Of a DNA stretch of 64,000 nt, positions 24,234-36,067 are shown piece by piece. A model generated the notes under the pieces. It saw only the letters and a program-made list of their open reading frames with translations, did not search any database and was not told the origin of the DNA. Made by a program: the position numbers and the translations under genes. Source of the DNA: Anagrus nilaparvatae. Taxonomy: Eukaryota; Arthropoda; Insecta; Hymenoptera; Mymaridae. Location: the NCBI GenBank assembly GCA_022575985.1, contig JAKSXM010000007.1, positions 870,501 through 934,500 on the forward strand, in the 5' to 3' direction. Each line of letters opens with the position of its first letter. Positions within the stretch are counted from its first letter, which is position 1.

Positions 24234-25140
24234 TAATACATACATATATATGCTGACTTAATAGAGGACAAATTAGTTATGAGTCATAATTTAATCACAC
24301 GTATGAGTTACCTTCAATTTGAAACTTTAAGTTTATTTTATATGGCCAAGGGTTGCATTATACTACACGGTGGACCTGAAAAAAAATTATCCGACCTAAT
24401 TGGTGATAAAAATGAATTGGTTAATTATACGTGTTTTATATATAGTTTGTACATAAACAAAATCCCTGAGGAAACTCAAGATCTGCTGTGCTTTCCGTGA
24501 AAATCCAAAAACAAGTATTTTAACATGCTTGCAATTTAAAAATATATAGAACTTATAAGAATATTAATTATTCGTCTTTGAAAATCTGAGGTGAACGGGG
24601 TAAAGCAGCCTTATTAGGGTTATTCTTTATGGCAAATTTGTCAAAGTCGCCCCTATTTTAAAGAGTGCGGTAAAATTTTTGCATAAAATTGATGTTGAAT
24701 TTGAAATGTAGTAGCAGTAAATTTTAATTAGGAATATAATTTTAATTATAAAAAATAAGTTTTATTTTATTTTTTTTTAAACTACACTTATACAGATTTT
24801 AAGGCTCGTAAATAGGACCAAAATAAATAAGGTCTCAATGTATACAAAGTTTACTTAAATTTACAAAAAAAATTAATATGTTCAAACATTTTTTAATAAA
24901 ATTTGATACTTTAATAATTGATTTTTCCAAATATTTCCTAAGCCTGACCGACCCCTTTCATTCTCGTTTTTAGGGCATATTTAAGGGTTGTAGGTGAAAA
25001 CTAATGTCATATTCTGAAAGAGCATGAAATTTTACTATAGGAATGAAGTTTTTAGCAACGTATTTACAAGGGAATATATTTATTTTTGCTCACTTCCAAA
25101 ACTCTCCGCCCTTGCGTTAATGCGTTAAACTAGAATAATA
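24234..25140. other. Intergenic, nothing recognised
   Basis: AT-rich. The 73-codon frame at 24279-24500 has no recognisable family, start context or splice pattern and is not called. Confidence 0.4.
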
Positions 25141-25438
25141 GGCCGTGTTCTCAGCAAGCATTTTTTCGAAACAAAGCGTTTAGAAAGAGTAGTTTCTTCG
25201 AAACAACGAGTTTCGAAAGAATATATGGACTTCGAAATATCATGTTAAGAATCTGCATTCTCGGTCGGCATAAAAAATTTTTAAGCATTCAGTTATCAGC
25301 GCCTTATGATACACATCTATTGGTATATATAGGGTATTAATTATCGATCGGAAATTGAGCTTTTGAACATAGTATTTTGAAGTACTGCTTTTTCTTCGAA
25401 CACTTTGTTTTGGAAAATTGCTCACTGTGAACGCGCCC
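25141..25438. mobile_element. ~298-bp MITE with GGGCGCGTTC-type ends
   Basis: The left end ggccgtgttctcagcaagca (then ttttttcgaaacaaag) matches the inverted right end (ctttgttttggaaaattgct then cactgtgaacgcgccc) with about one mismatch in four or five bases. Termini of this shape are seen in PIF/Harbinger-type and some other DNA elements. I could not confirm a target duplication, so the superfamily is left open. Confidence 0.6.
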
Positions 25439-25722
25439 ATGTATCTTATACCTGCGGAAGGAATTTTTTTAAAATATGATTAAAAAAAAATATTATGCTC
25501 CCTTTTTTCATATATATTAATAAATTTATTGAGATTCCAACTTTTCTTAATAGGTAAGGAGTTAAAATAATTTTTTAACATCCGATTCTATTTTTTTGAG
25601 CTAGCAACAGTAAAAATTTAATAACTGAACTCATTTACAAATTTTTAAAGACAAATATTTAAAATTCTTACAAGTTCTATTGAAGTATTATACCCCTGTA
25701 TTCTTTGTTATTATTTGTATAC

Positions 25723-26040
25723 TTAGATACTTCTGATAGATAAAAATATTGGCTGTATATCATGTCTGTCTTCTAAATTTTTCAAAAACTTTTGAGACAT
25801 GAAACGAATTCTATAACCCATTAAAATTCTTTTCGGTTTTCCATATTTGATAAAATAATCTTCTGAAAGTTTTCTTAGTACAGCTGGACCATTTTGCTTT
25901 TTAAGTGGGTATAGAACCACAAATTTAGAGAAAGCATCAAATGTTGTCAAAATATATTTTACGCCCCCTATAGATGTGCAAAAAGGTCCAATAAAGCCAA
26001 TAGATAGTAACTCGCTGTTACAACATCCAAATAATGTCAT
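25723..26040 (-). pseudogene. Degenerate Ty3/gypsy integrase fragment
   Basis: The frame encodes a piece of the integrase core: a GGVKYILTTFDAFSKFVVLY block, then LYPLKKQNG and KYGKPKRIL. In active elements an Asp precedes the first beta strand and a second Asp follows the 'KPKRIL' block. Here the first position reads Gly (SIGFIGP) and the second region reads MGYRIRF, so the DDE catalytic acids are gone. The frame stops soon after, and no reverse transcriptase, gag or LTR is recognisable around it. It is a truncated, inactive relic. Confidence 0.8.
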
Positions 26041-26441
26041 TATAATGATCGTGCTGCTTATAATTCAGTATAAATGAGGTGTTTAAAATTGGTAGATGGT
26101 GTCAAGTTACTACTGTTTGCGAATCACCGTGTATATAAAAACAATTTCTTTGAATCAAGTCATATAATATTTATAGCGCTGCAATATAATATTCAGAGAA
26201 CCTCAAAACTTATAATTATTCAGTGTGTAAGTCTACCTGAACAATTTAATATCAAAAGTTTTAATACGTATTACCTTCACTAAGTTAACACATACAAAAA
26301 ATGTCATTATTACGACAATTAGCAAAGAAAATCAATGCAATAATTCGACAGTATATAAAAAATTCAATTTAATGTAGTCTATTGAAGTGGCTCGTGCACG
26401 AGGTTGAATTATAAACCCGTAAAAAAATTAGAAATGAAAAG

Positions 26442-29400
26442 ATGAAAGTCGCAATACTGCCTTTTAAATTATTAAATATTATTGGAGTTTGGGAATCTCA
26501 AAATATTAGTTCTAAGACTATTGAAAATTTCAGAAGAACTCGTCATTTTTGTTTTTATTTCTTTACTCTAACAGTAACAATTTTGCAATTCATTAAAATT
26601 ATTGCATTAATAAAATCGTCAGATTTAAATATTGACAATTTAACAGAAATTTTTTATACAATATCAATTCGAAGTTTAGTTATAATTAAAGTGTCAGAAT
26701 TGGCTTACAATAAGAAAAAGGTTTTACGTTTAGAAAAAATAATTTTATTATTTTCGGATAAAAATGATTTATTTGACCAAAAGTGCGAATCAACAATAAG
26801 GTAATTAACTTCTTGCAGTTTCATTCAATTAGATTGGTAAGTGATTATTCAATTTTTTTTTGTTCTTTTTAGTCGATTAACAACTGGTTTGTCTACTCTT
26901 GTTATTTTATTATTTACTTCTCATTATTCCCATTCAGTATTAGACAAGGTATTCGATAGAAACGATGATTTAAAATTGCCAGTAGAAATATATACATTTG
27001 TTGAATTAAATCAAAGTAATTACAATTACTTTTTAATTTTGGAAATAATTTCAGGCATAAATTCTTGTTTAGCAGGCTTAGCATTTAATTTAATGTTTTT
27101 TGGCTTAGTTTTAAGAGTTGAAAATCTTTTTCCAAAATTAAAAAATAATTTAGCAACTTTAAATGATATTAACTCTATAAAAGGATCGAAAATGCTTATT
27201 GAAAATGAAGAAAAAAAGAAACTTGCCGCAATTATTTTTCAGCATCAAAAAATTTTTGAGTTTGTATTTATTTTTTAGATTATATATTTTTTTTAAACAT
27301 TTTAATTAATTGTGTTTTATTATTACAGCGCCTCAGATATAATAAATAGTTCTTTTACTATATCATTAAGTTTGCAATATTTTACAAGCGCGATTTTCAT
27401 TAGTCTAGGTGTTTATAGATTATCAATAATAGACTTATACGATCTACCGACTGTACTTGCAACAACTATTTACGTGATAACAATGCTGACCGAGTTATTT
27501 GCATTTTGTAAAATAGGAGACATAATTTTGCATAAGGTACTTTTTTTTAATTAAGCACTTACGATATACTAGAAAGAGAAGAAGAATATAATAAAGAATT
27601 AGGATTCGAACTACTGCTTCTCTTTTCAATACAAAAATCGGGCAGATTCGTCACGGTATAGGTAGAGCTGCTTTGGTTGAATATTAATTATTTGTTGAAC
27701 CAGTTGGTTAAAAATTCAACCAAAAATAGTAAAATTCAACCAATTGGTTGAATATTCAACCAAAGCAGCTCTACCGTGTATTTAACTTTTGACGCAGAGT
27801 GCAGTACGGAAAGTTAAAGCACTACATTTTTTTCTTATTTTTCAACACATATCCAGTGAAAAATTGTTTTGATGGTTAATCTAATTATATAGAAATGAGT
27901 TTATTTTTTCAAATTAAATAGCTATTCTTTTACCAAGAGGCAAAATATTAAATATATAACGAAAAAAGAATTTTTTTTCATGCAAGGATTTAAGTTCCAA
28001 TGCTGTTCGCACTTTCTAGTGCATATATATACCACTGCTTTAAATTCATTTTTTTTTTTTTTTTTTTGTAATAGGCTTTAAAAATTGTAAATAAAAGTCT
28101 AATTTTTCACATTTTTTTTAGAGTTTCGAATTCAGAGAAGAACTCTACAATCCTGATTTTCATTTACTGAGTAAATCATCAAGAAAAACGATTGTAATTA
28201 TGATGATACGCTCATTGAAGCCTATAATAATATCTGGTGGACCGCTGATCGAGTTCCATTTAACATCATTTCTTAAGGTAATTTATAATAAAAAATCTAG
28301 CCTGCTCTTGGTGTACACATCTATTATAAAACGAATATTACTCCAGTCAAAATACGGGTTTGGTTATATAGTTTCTGGCCACCACCAGATTTGGTCTAGT
28401 ATAGGTTTCTTGGGTCGTTGATCACGAAAATCGGGGTCTTTTCTATGAGGAATTGGGGCTTGACCCTTAAATTGGCCAAAACTTGCCCTAAAAAGGGCAT
28501 TTTTGCTACATTCACTCTAAGTCTTTGAAATTTGGTATACGGGGGGGGGGGGTTTCGGGTCGCTGATCACGAATATTCAGGTATTTTTTATGAAAAATGA
28601 GACCTTCGCCCTTAAATTGGGACAAACGAGCCCTAAAAAGGGCATTTTAGCTATACATTCACTAGCCCTCTAAAATTTGGCATACGGGGGTTTCTTGGGT
28701 CGCCAATCACGAATATTCAGGTATTTTTTATGCAAAATTAGACCTTTGCCCTTAAATTGACCCGAACTAGTCCTTAAAAGGGCAATTTTGCTATATTCAC
28801 TCTAGCCCTCTAAAATTTGGTATACGGTGGTTTTTTGGGTCGCTGATCACGAATATTGAAGTATTTTTTTATTCAAAATTAGACCTTTACCCTTAAATTT
28901 GCCCAAACTAGCCCTAAAAAGGTCATTTTTGCTACATTCACTCTACCCCTCCTTGTGATTTTTTGTTTATTTTAATAATAAGTTTAAAACTTTTCAGGGT
29001 TTTTTTTGGCTAATTTATGGGTGAAGGTCTAGTTTTTTATAAAAAGTACCTCAAAATTCATTTTCAGTGACCCGAAAACCCCCGTATACCAAATTTTAAA
29101 GGCCTAGAGAGAATACAGCGAAAATGCCCTTTTTAGGGGTAGTTTTGGCCAATTTGAGGATGAAGGTATAATTTTTCATTAAAAAATACCTCAATATTCG
29201 TGATCAGCGACCCAAAAAGCCCCGTATACCAAATTTTAGAGGGGTAGAGTGAATGTAGCAAAAATGCCCTTTTTAGGGCTAGTTTGGGCAAATTTAAGGG
29301 CGAAGATCTAATTTGGCAAAAAAAAACCTCAATATTCTTTTTCTGTAACCCAAAAAACCCCTGCAGACCAAATTTCAAAGGCTTAAAGTGAATGTAGCAA

Positions 29401-30151
29401 ATATGCCCTTTTTACGGCAAGTTTTGGCCAATTTAAAGGTCAAGCCCCAATTTCTCATAGAAAAGACTCCGATTTTCGTGTTCAGCGACTCAAAAACCTT
29501 CTTCTTCTTCTTCTTCTTTACTGGCTCTGACACAGTGTGTCTTTTGGCCATCACCCGGTAAAGACTCATAGTAGACCAAATCTGGTGGTGGCCAGAAATA
29601 ATACAACCCCCCCCCGTATTTTGACTGGAGTACATATATATAAATCTGATATTAATAGACAAAAATTAGACCAAAAAGCACTGCTATTTTATTTATGATA
29701 TTTCCTCTTTTACACGGCTTGCCGCAAGCTTTTTTTCATTGTACTTATTTATTTAAATAATATAATATACATATATTAATAATTGCGAAAATAAATTTAT
29801 TTGCCTATTCACCTAGGCAACCTATATAGATCATTGATTGTCTTGGAAATTCGTTAGAAAAATTAATTTAACAAGTGCTAATTTTTAAATTTTTTTGTTA
29901 TTAAAACATAAAAATTGAGTAACCAATTATTTTCTTAATTTATTTCAAATTAGTTGTAATTAATTGTAATTGAATTATTATACATAATTAAAATTAGCAA
30001 GTCTATTTCAAAGCTTAGAAATAAAAAATGCTAGACATTTTATAAAATAAATAATGAATCCGATATTAATGTATTTTTTTTTCTTTCTGCTTATTTTTTT
30101 CAGGTACTAAAAATTTCTTATACTGCTTTTAACATGTTGAAAACAGCTTGA
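26442..30151 (+). CDS. Insect odorant receptor (7tm_6 family)
   Basis: Five exons: 26442-26800, 26873-27259, 27329-27536, 28122-28277 and 30104-30151, giving 1158 nt and 385 aa, a normal OR length. The chain starts MKVAILPFKLLNIIGVW, has repeated hydrophobic segments, and ends with the family's conserved C-terminal pattern: ELYNPDFHLLSKSSRKTI, then MMIRSLKPIIISGGPL, a transmembrane segment, and a short last exon VLKISYTAFNMLKTA. This tail binds the co-receptor Orco in the family. The donor of exon 2 is GTTTGT at 27260, chosen because it keeps frame into exon 3. The ligand cannot be told from sequence. Intron 3 holds a small MITE (27652-27778) and intron 4 a 1.3-kb foldback element. No frameshift is seen, so the gene looks intact. 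Confidence 0.9.
27652..27778. mobile_element. ~127-bp palindromic MITE in OR intron 3
   Basis: The left end cacggtataggtagagctgc (then tttggttgaatatt) is inverted at the right end (aatattcaaccaaagcagct then ctaccgtg). The centre repeats ttcaaccaa motifs. The arms are over 35 bp with a 4-bp difference near the tip. Confidence 0.75.
28341..29630. mobile_element. 1.29-kb foldback element with internal tandem units, in OR intron 4
   Basis: The ends are ctccagtcaaaatacggg (28341) and the inverted cccgtattttgactggag (ending 29630), each flanked by TA. Next inward both arms carry the tggccaccaccagatttggt block. The left half then has about four forward copies of a ~130-bp unit (gggtcgctgatcacgaatat ... 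ccctaaaaagggcattttt ... ctaaaatttggtatacgg). The right half has about three copies of the same unit in reverse. The unit itself contains the palindrome-like agccctaaaaagggcat. It carries no coding region. A fragment of another copy lies at 50551-50684. Confidence 0.8.
29499..29570 (-). mobile_element. Short retroposon 3'-end fragment with (GAA)n tail
   Basis: Read on the minus strand, a ~50-bp segment (gggtgatggccaaaagacac, then tgtgtcagagccagtaaa) ends in a run of GAA repeats. It interrupts only the right arm of the foldback element: the left arm and the copy at 50551-50684 are continuous at this point. A microsatellite-ended 3' fragment suggests a truncated LINE or SINE insertion. Confidence 0.5.
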
Positions 30152-33100
30152 GTTCTGATACCAAGATATATTCAGGAGTAAATATTGAATACCTGAATGA
30201 TCATCTTGAACTAAAATAAGAAGAGCTTTTTATGCTATGAAAATTTTTAAATAAACTTTTTCACCTTTTTAAATTGTCTAAGTTTCCACAATTTTTTATC
30301 TTATATAATTTAATTATAATCTAAGAAATTATTTGTATTAATTTAATTTTTAAGTACACTTTGCACTTTCATTTATTAGTGGGAAAATATTGTTGGAACC
30401 ATTTTTGAAGTTGCCCTAGTTATATAGCTAAAATTTAGGGGCGGGACCAGAAATAAATAAGCCTTTATTGATAATATCTTTTAAAATATTTAGCTGTTAA
30501 ATTTTGACTTACAAATAAATTTTTATAAATTTTCTTTATCGCAGATAAAAAATATCGATTATTGAATTAAAAAATGTAGGTAAAGGTGCTGTTCCATTAT
30601 TACGCAAAAGGAAATATTGCAGGGGCGTGGCTCGGGGTGGCATCTTTCGAACAAGTCTTTTATCAGGACAGCACACCATTCTGGAGGAAGTTTTTTCCTT
30701 CCTTTCGGGCATATATTTCTTCGAGTTCTCGTTATATTTTTATTACTATGTGTGTTATAAAGTTATAAACCACCTTGTTTTATATTCCCCTTTGGCAAAG
30801 AAAACCTTGAAGTATAAAAATGGATGTTGTTTGTGTCCCTTTTAAAAACCTTGAAAATTATATGGGTGGGAACGGCGAGCCCCTGTGAACAACATCTGAA
30901 ACAGGAACGCATTAATATGTAAGAGCTAAAAAAACTCATTTAATTCAAGGAACCAATATTCTTGAAATTTCAAAGTATTACGATACGCATTTTATACTTT
31001 TCGAATACCAAATACAAGTTTTTGATTTCTTTTTTGATTTTAAATGACAATATTTTTGATTGTTACGTTGTTCAGAGCAAGACTTTTAGATCAGTCTTTC
31101 TCATTTTATTTATTAATTTATTTTTTATTAAACAAAACAAAATTTATTACTAATTTTAAGTAAACAATAATATTTATTTCAACAAGTGCACTTAAAAATA
31201 TCAATTTGTTCGACAATTTTTTTTCGTTATTATTATAAACAATGAAAATTATTAATAAAAATATGATGACTAGCATAATGTTATATTAGTTTTTTATTTA
31301 AATTTATTCCAAAAAATATTTATTATTTTTCGAACTTATTTTTAAGCACCTAAACAAATTTTTTGTATATTTAGCTAAAAATAATTTTTAAAAAACTCTT
31401 TGTACTATTGCAAAAATTTTTTAAATAGCGCGTGCAAAAACTTTAAATAAAAATGTATAAATTAACCCAAAATTGGATCCACATAACAGGATGAAAGTTT
31501 ACGCACTTTCGCAAAAAAAAATTTTTTAACGTAAAAAAAAAAATTATTTTGCAGATAAATAATTAAAATATATTATTTTGCGCATCGATACAATTTAATT
31601 GATATTCAAAAATGTGCGGTATTTGCATAAAACTTGATAAAACGCACTCTCGCATGCGTAATAATATAGATCAGATATATTACTATACTTATAACACGTA
31701 TATTATCAAGTTCGCCCGGAGAATCATAACATTGCTACTTTCTAAAAAATTATGGCATCCTGTTAGGTGTGAACCACGGCGCCGCGTATCGACGCAACCC
31801 ATTAGATTCTTTTAATCTTCGATTATAATTAATAATAACAATAATTTGCTAAATTTCAATAATGGGTGTTAATTATCGAGTCTTTCACTATCTTTTGCAT
31901 TGGTTTTCCACTTTTTATTCGCATTGTTACTACTGTTTTTTTAAGCCGCAAGTCGCGATAGTCGATGTTTTATCCTTATTTGGAATTGTGGAGAACACTG
32001 ATATAACGGTACAATTCAAGTAATTAATTAATTTTTTTATTAAAATTCATGTATTTTTGCAGTTACCTCATTTGCTTATTATTATCTATCGGTTACTATT
32101 AAAAAACACTATAATTTTAATTTAAAAAAAATGCCAAGTACTCTTTTATACATTCAATCACCAAAAGATAATTAAATTTTTAATTAAAAATTCGTATAGG
32201 ACCACTAAAAAATAAAATTTTATTTCATTAAGAATAAACAAATAAAATGATTTAAAAAAATTAATTTTTTCTAAATTTAAAATTTTTTAAGCGTAAAAAA
32301 ATTTTTTGTTGTTACATTTTATTATTTTACTTACAAATTTTTATATTTTCCTAATAAGTTAAAAATTTTTTTGTTTAAACTTTTTAAAATGTTGTAAAAA
32401 GTTTAAAATTTTATTTTTCAAACGTCACGTACTTTTTATCAGTTTTTTTTCCTTACGTAATTTTTAATGAATTATTTTCAGTAAAATTAATTTTCATTTT
32501 TGCATACTTTTTAAATGACAGTTTTAATTTTTTATTTATTTATTTAATTAATTATATATAAATGTTTAAAAAGTTGAATGGAATTTTATTAAATTATAGG
32601 GGAAGGTGATTATTTTTTGTCTGTTATTTAATTATACAGTTTGTTAACAAAAAATTGATTGTATATTTTGACAAACAAAGATTTTATAGAAACTGAGAGA
32701 CATAAATTTAATTTGCATGAAAGCCAAAAAATTATTTTCTTGAGTGATTAATACATTAAATTATAGCAGATTAACAAACTTGTAGCTTTGAAATTTGAAT
32801 ATTAATTTGGGCTGACATGCAAAGTAGTAAAAAATTAAAATAATCATACTTGTATACTATTCGCTGCTTTTTATTAACTGTTTATCATAAATTATACCCA
32901 TACGGATATATTTAATGGAAAATTGCAAAGAAAATTAATTTTTTGATTTTCAATTGGCACATTGATGTAGCCAGTTGTCCAGATATACTGCAGGTGGTTT
33001 TGTTATTTTTGTAGTTTTAGAACTTTTTTATGCTTAGAAACTTTTCTAGCCATTTTCCCTTTTTTTAAATTTCCACGTCAAAAAAATTAGCCTTATAAGT

Positions 33101-35487
33101 AACCAGAAATCGCTTATTTACTGACTAATGCGTCCGACAATGGTGCATATTCTTATTACTGAGTTACTGACGAAGAAATAAAATACAACCCTTCTTCATA
33201 AAAAATTATGCCCTAACTCGGCTTCACCCCCGTAGCTAATTTACATGCAATTTGGGCCAATTTTTATTTTTTTGGTTACGGATCGATAATTTTTGTATCC
33301 TTTGATTTGTATTTAAAAAGGAAAAATAGGTAAAGATTTGGAAAAAATTTATACCCATAGAGGCCTTGATATTTTAGTAATGTAATATTTTCAAGGCAAG
33401 GGTAGGCTCTGAAGCTTTCTGAAGCTTTTCAAGTTCTAAATCAACTTAAAATTAAAGCTGCTTGGATTCATATTTTACTGGAACGAAAAATGAATATTTG
33501 CTCCAAATTTGCGTCAATGAAAGTTTATATTTTTTAATTTAAATATCTTTCAACAGAATAATAAATGGTATTGAAAAAATAAGATAAATAGAACCGGAAA
33601 CGAGTGATTTTTTCTATTTATAAAAACATAAACAAAAAAAAAATGAAATTTTAACGCTAATAAACGAAAATAATTTTTTTGCAAATATTATTATTGCAAT
33701 TAAATTTTTTGTTTAATATAAAAAAAATGTCGGGGTGATTATAATAAGCATGTGTGTTGATCCATATATAGAATCAGCCCCCACGCTTTTTTTTTGTTGA
33801 TGTATTATAACTAACACATTTAAATACCTGTCTCATGAACGTATATTCAGCAAACTATAAGTCTCGGTCCACAAAATTTTTAACGTTTATTCTAACGTGA
33901 TCAATTCAAATAATAACACAAAAAAAGTTTAAACACTTTGTTTTAAATACCAAATTCTGAAAATGCCTGGACGTCCATTGTGGCAGGTAAGAAACAATTG
34001 TAATTTTAATAGTTTCTTAAGTGGTTCCGCAGTTTTGGAATTACACACAGTGAACAGTGTTTTTTTTTTTTTGCGAAAAAATGTATAATTAGGTAAAATT
34101 TCATAGAATTTTGTCTGCACCGGTGAAAATGATTGCCAATAAACGAATACGTGCAAGTAATTAAGAGGGAAAATGTAAATAAAAAGGCTAGTGTGGCATA
34201 ACTGAGAATTCAAGTTCAATTTCAAATAAAAGTTGATATCTAAATTTTATTGATTTATTTTAAAAATTTGTAGAAGCTAATATTAGATTATTTAATTAAA
34301 TTTATGATTCACGCTTTTTTATTATATTAAATTAATGCGTGTTTTTGAAAATATCTAAAATTAAGTGTTACACTTTTTTTTTTTAATTGCAACATATTTT
34401 TTTTTTTAATTCGAAGGTTAGAAAAATTCTGAAAATATACGCACAAACATTTATTGTTTTATTTTTTTTTTAGTCTTGAAAACTTTACTAGCCTTGATAA
34501 ACTATAAAAGTAGCTGAACTAGCTTGAAGGGCTTATTTTTTGTGAAAGAAATCGAATTTGGTTGATGGGGTTTAATGGACCCTGAATAATGTTAAATATC
34601 GTGATGAATATTTCTTGAAAAAAATCTAAAGAAAAAATTGTGTCAAAATCACATTTAATGATGAAATTAAAATAAAAGCAATCGACATTGTATTTTACAT
34701 ATATAAACATTTATCTCAGTCTTTTAATTTTTCTTTTCCATTTTATAAACAATCCTTGGCTTTTTTAAAGATACGTAATTAGCAAAATAAATGAAACGTT
34801 AAAGAAAAAAACTTTTGTATATAAAAAAAAAACAGACACGAAGAATAAAATAAATTTTTTAAAATAATGATAAACTTTTCTGCACGTTGCATTATAAATT
34901 ATCTTGCATTAAATTTATGGCTATAAAATTTTCTTAATTGTTAAGCATGTAAAATATACCATCGCATTATTTGCCATCGTTAGTAAAATATTTGATATGA
35001 GACTTGGCAGAATTTCAAATAAATTCTTTGTAATTTTGAATTAGAAATTTTTAATCGTTTGCATTAGATTTTTTCTTCCAGTTAATTTTTTATGCTTATT
35101 TATTTTTGCAAATTTTTAAAAATTATTATTTTAAGTACGAGGTGAATGCACTTTTTCAATATTAAAAAAGATATCATTCGGCTTCTAAATTTAGAAAAAA
35201 CTCTACGAGAGTATTTTTTTAAACACTGCTAATATTTTTTTTTCTTTTTAGTGAAATTTAAAGCTTTTTTTTCTAAAAATAAAAATAATTGGATACTGTA
35301 AAAACATTAATAGAATTAATATGCTTCAATATTGTAAAAATTAAATTAACTTTTAAAAATTTCTATTTATTTAAATTAAACTTGCCTTTCTATTTTAAGG
35401 CAATTATAATTAATTTCTATTGATTTTTGGAAAGAGGATGGGTGCAAAAAATAAAAAGTTAGTAATATTTTAACTAACAGTTTTTCT
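30152..35487. other. Long gene-free AT-rich interval
   Basis: No coding region could be supported. The frames at 30586-30845, 31612-31815 and 33929-34225 have no family, splice or composition support. A diverged copy of the hairpin repeat from 1313-1427 is recognisable at about 33186-33265 (aacccttcttcataa, ctcggcttc, taatttacatg). The rest shows only A/T runs. Confidence 0.45.
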
Positions 35488-36067
35488 CAACTGTTTGGGA
35501 AGCTGATTTGCTTCTGACTTTCAGGACAGGAAGTGGTAAGTGAAAAAACACCTCCCCTATCCTCAGTTTACCTGAATTGGCCTCGTGGGCCTAGAAATTA
35601 AACCCCCTAACAGGGTTCTATGCTATAACACAGGGTTCTTTAGTCTCTGATTTAAATGACACTGCTACCTTGTAAGTCAAGCAAATATCTTCCTGGTCCC
35701 AGTTTTGTGTGCAAGCGTATTTTTTATCAGTAATTCTCTTACGCTTATAGCCAGTAAACCAATTTGCCATATATAGCCAAAATTAAACAATTTTTAAATT
35801 GCTGCCAAAATTGTAGTTTTTGACTAAAATGAGTTTTATAGATCTAAAATTTTCTACAAACTCTTAATTTTCACAAGTATTTTACTAGTTCCTTTTGTTC
35901 CACTTGTTTTCGTGATATCTATAAAGATGTTGTTTAAAATTAGCGTTTATTAAAAAATCTTAAGCCGCTACTCTGACTCTAAATTTTCATATAATCATAT
36001 CTCATGTTTTTTCAACTACCACAACCTGTTCTGAAAGTTAGAAACAAATCGGCTTCCAAAACAGTTG
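35488..36067. mobile_element. ~580-bp inverted-repeat element
   Basis: The left arm caactgtttgggaagctgat (35488-35530) is inverted at 36025-36067 (...cggcttccaaaacagttg) with a few mismatches over 43 bp. The internal sequence (cctcgtgggcctagaaatta, then ttgctgccaaaattgtag and gagttttatagatct) is related to the arm of the larger element at 43517-44516, although the ends differ. Confidence 0.6.

Noticed and set aside
24279..24500. 73-codon frame starting MSHNLITRM
   Set aside because: No family, no splice or promoter support, and located directly beside a MITE.
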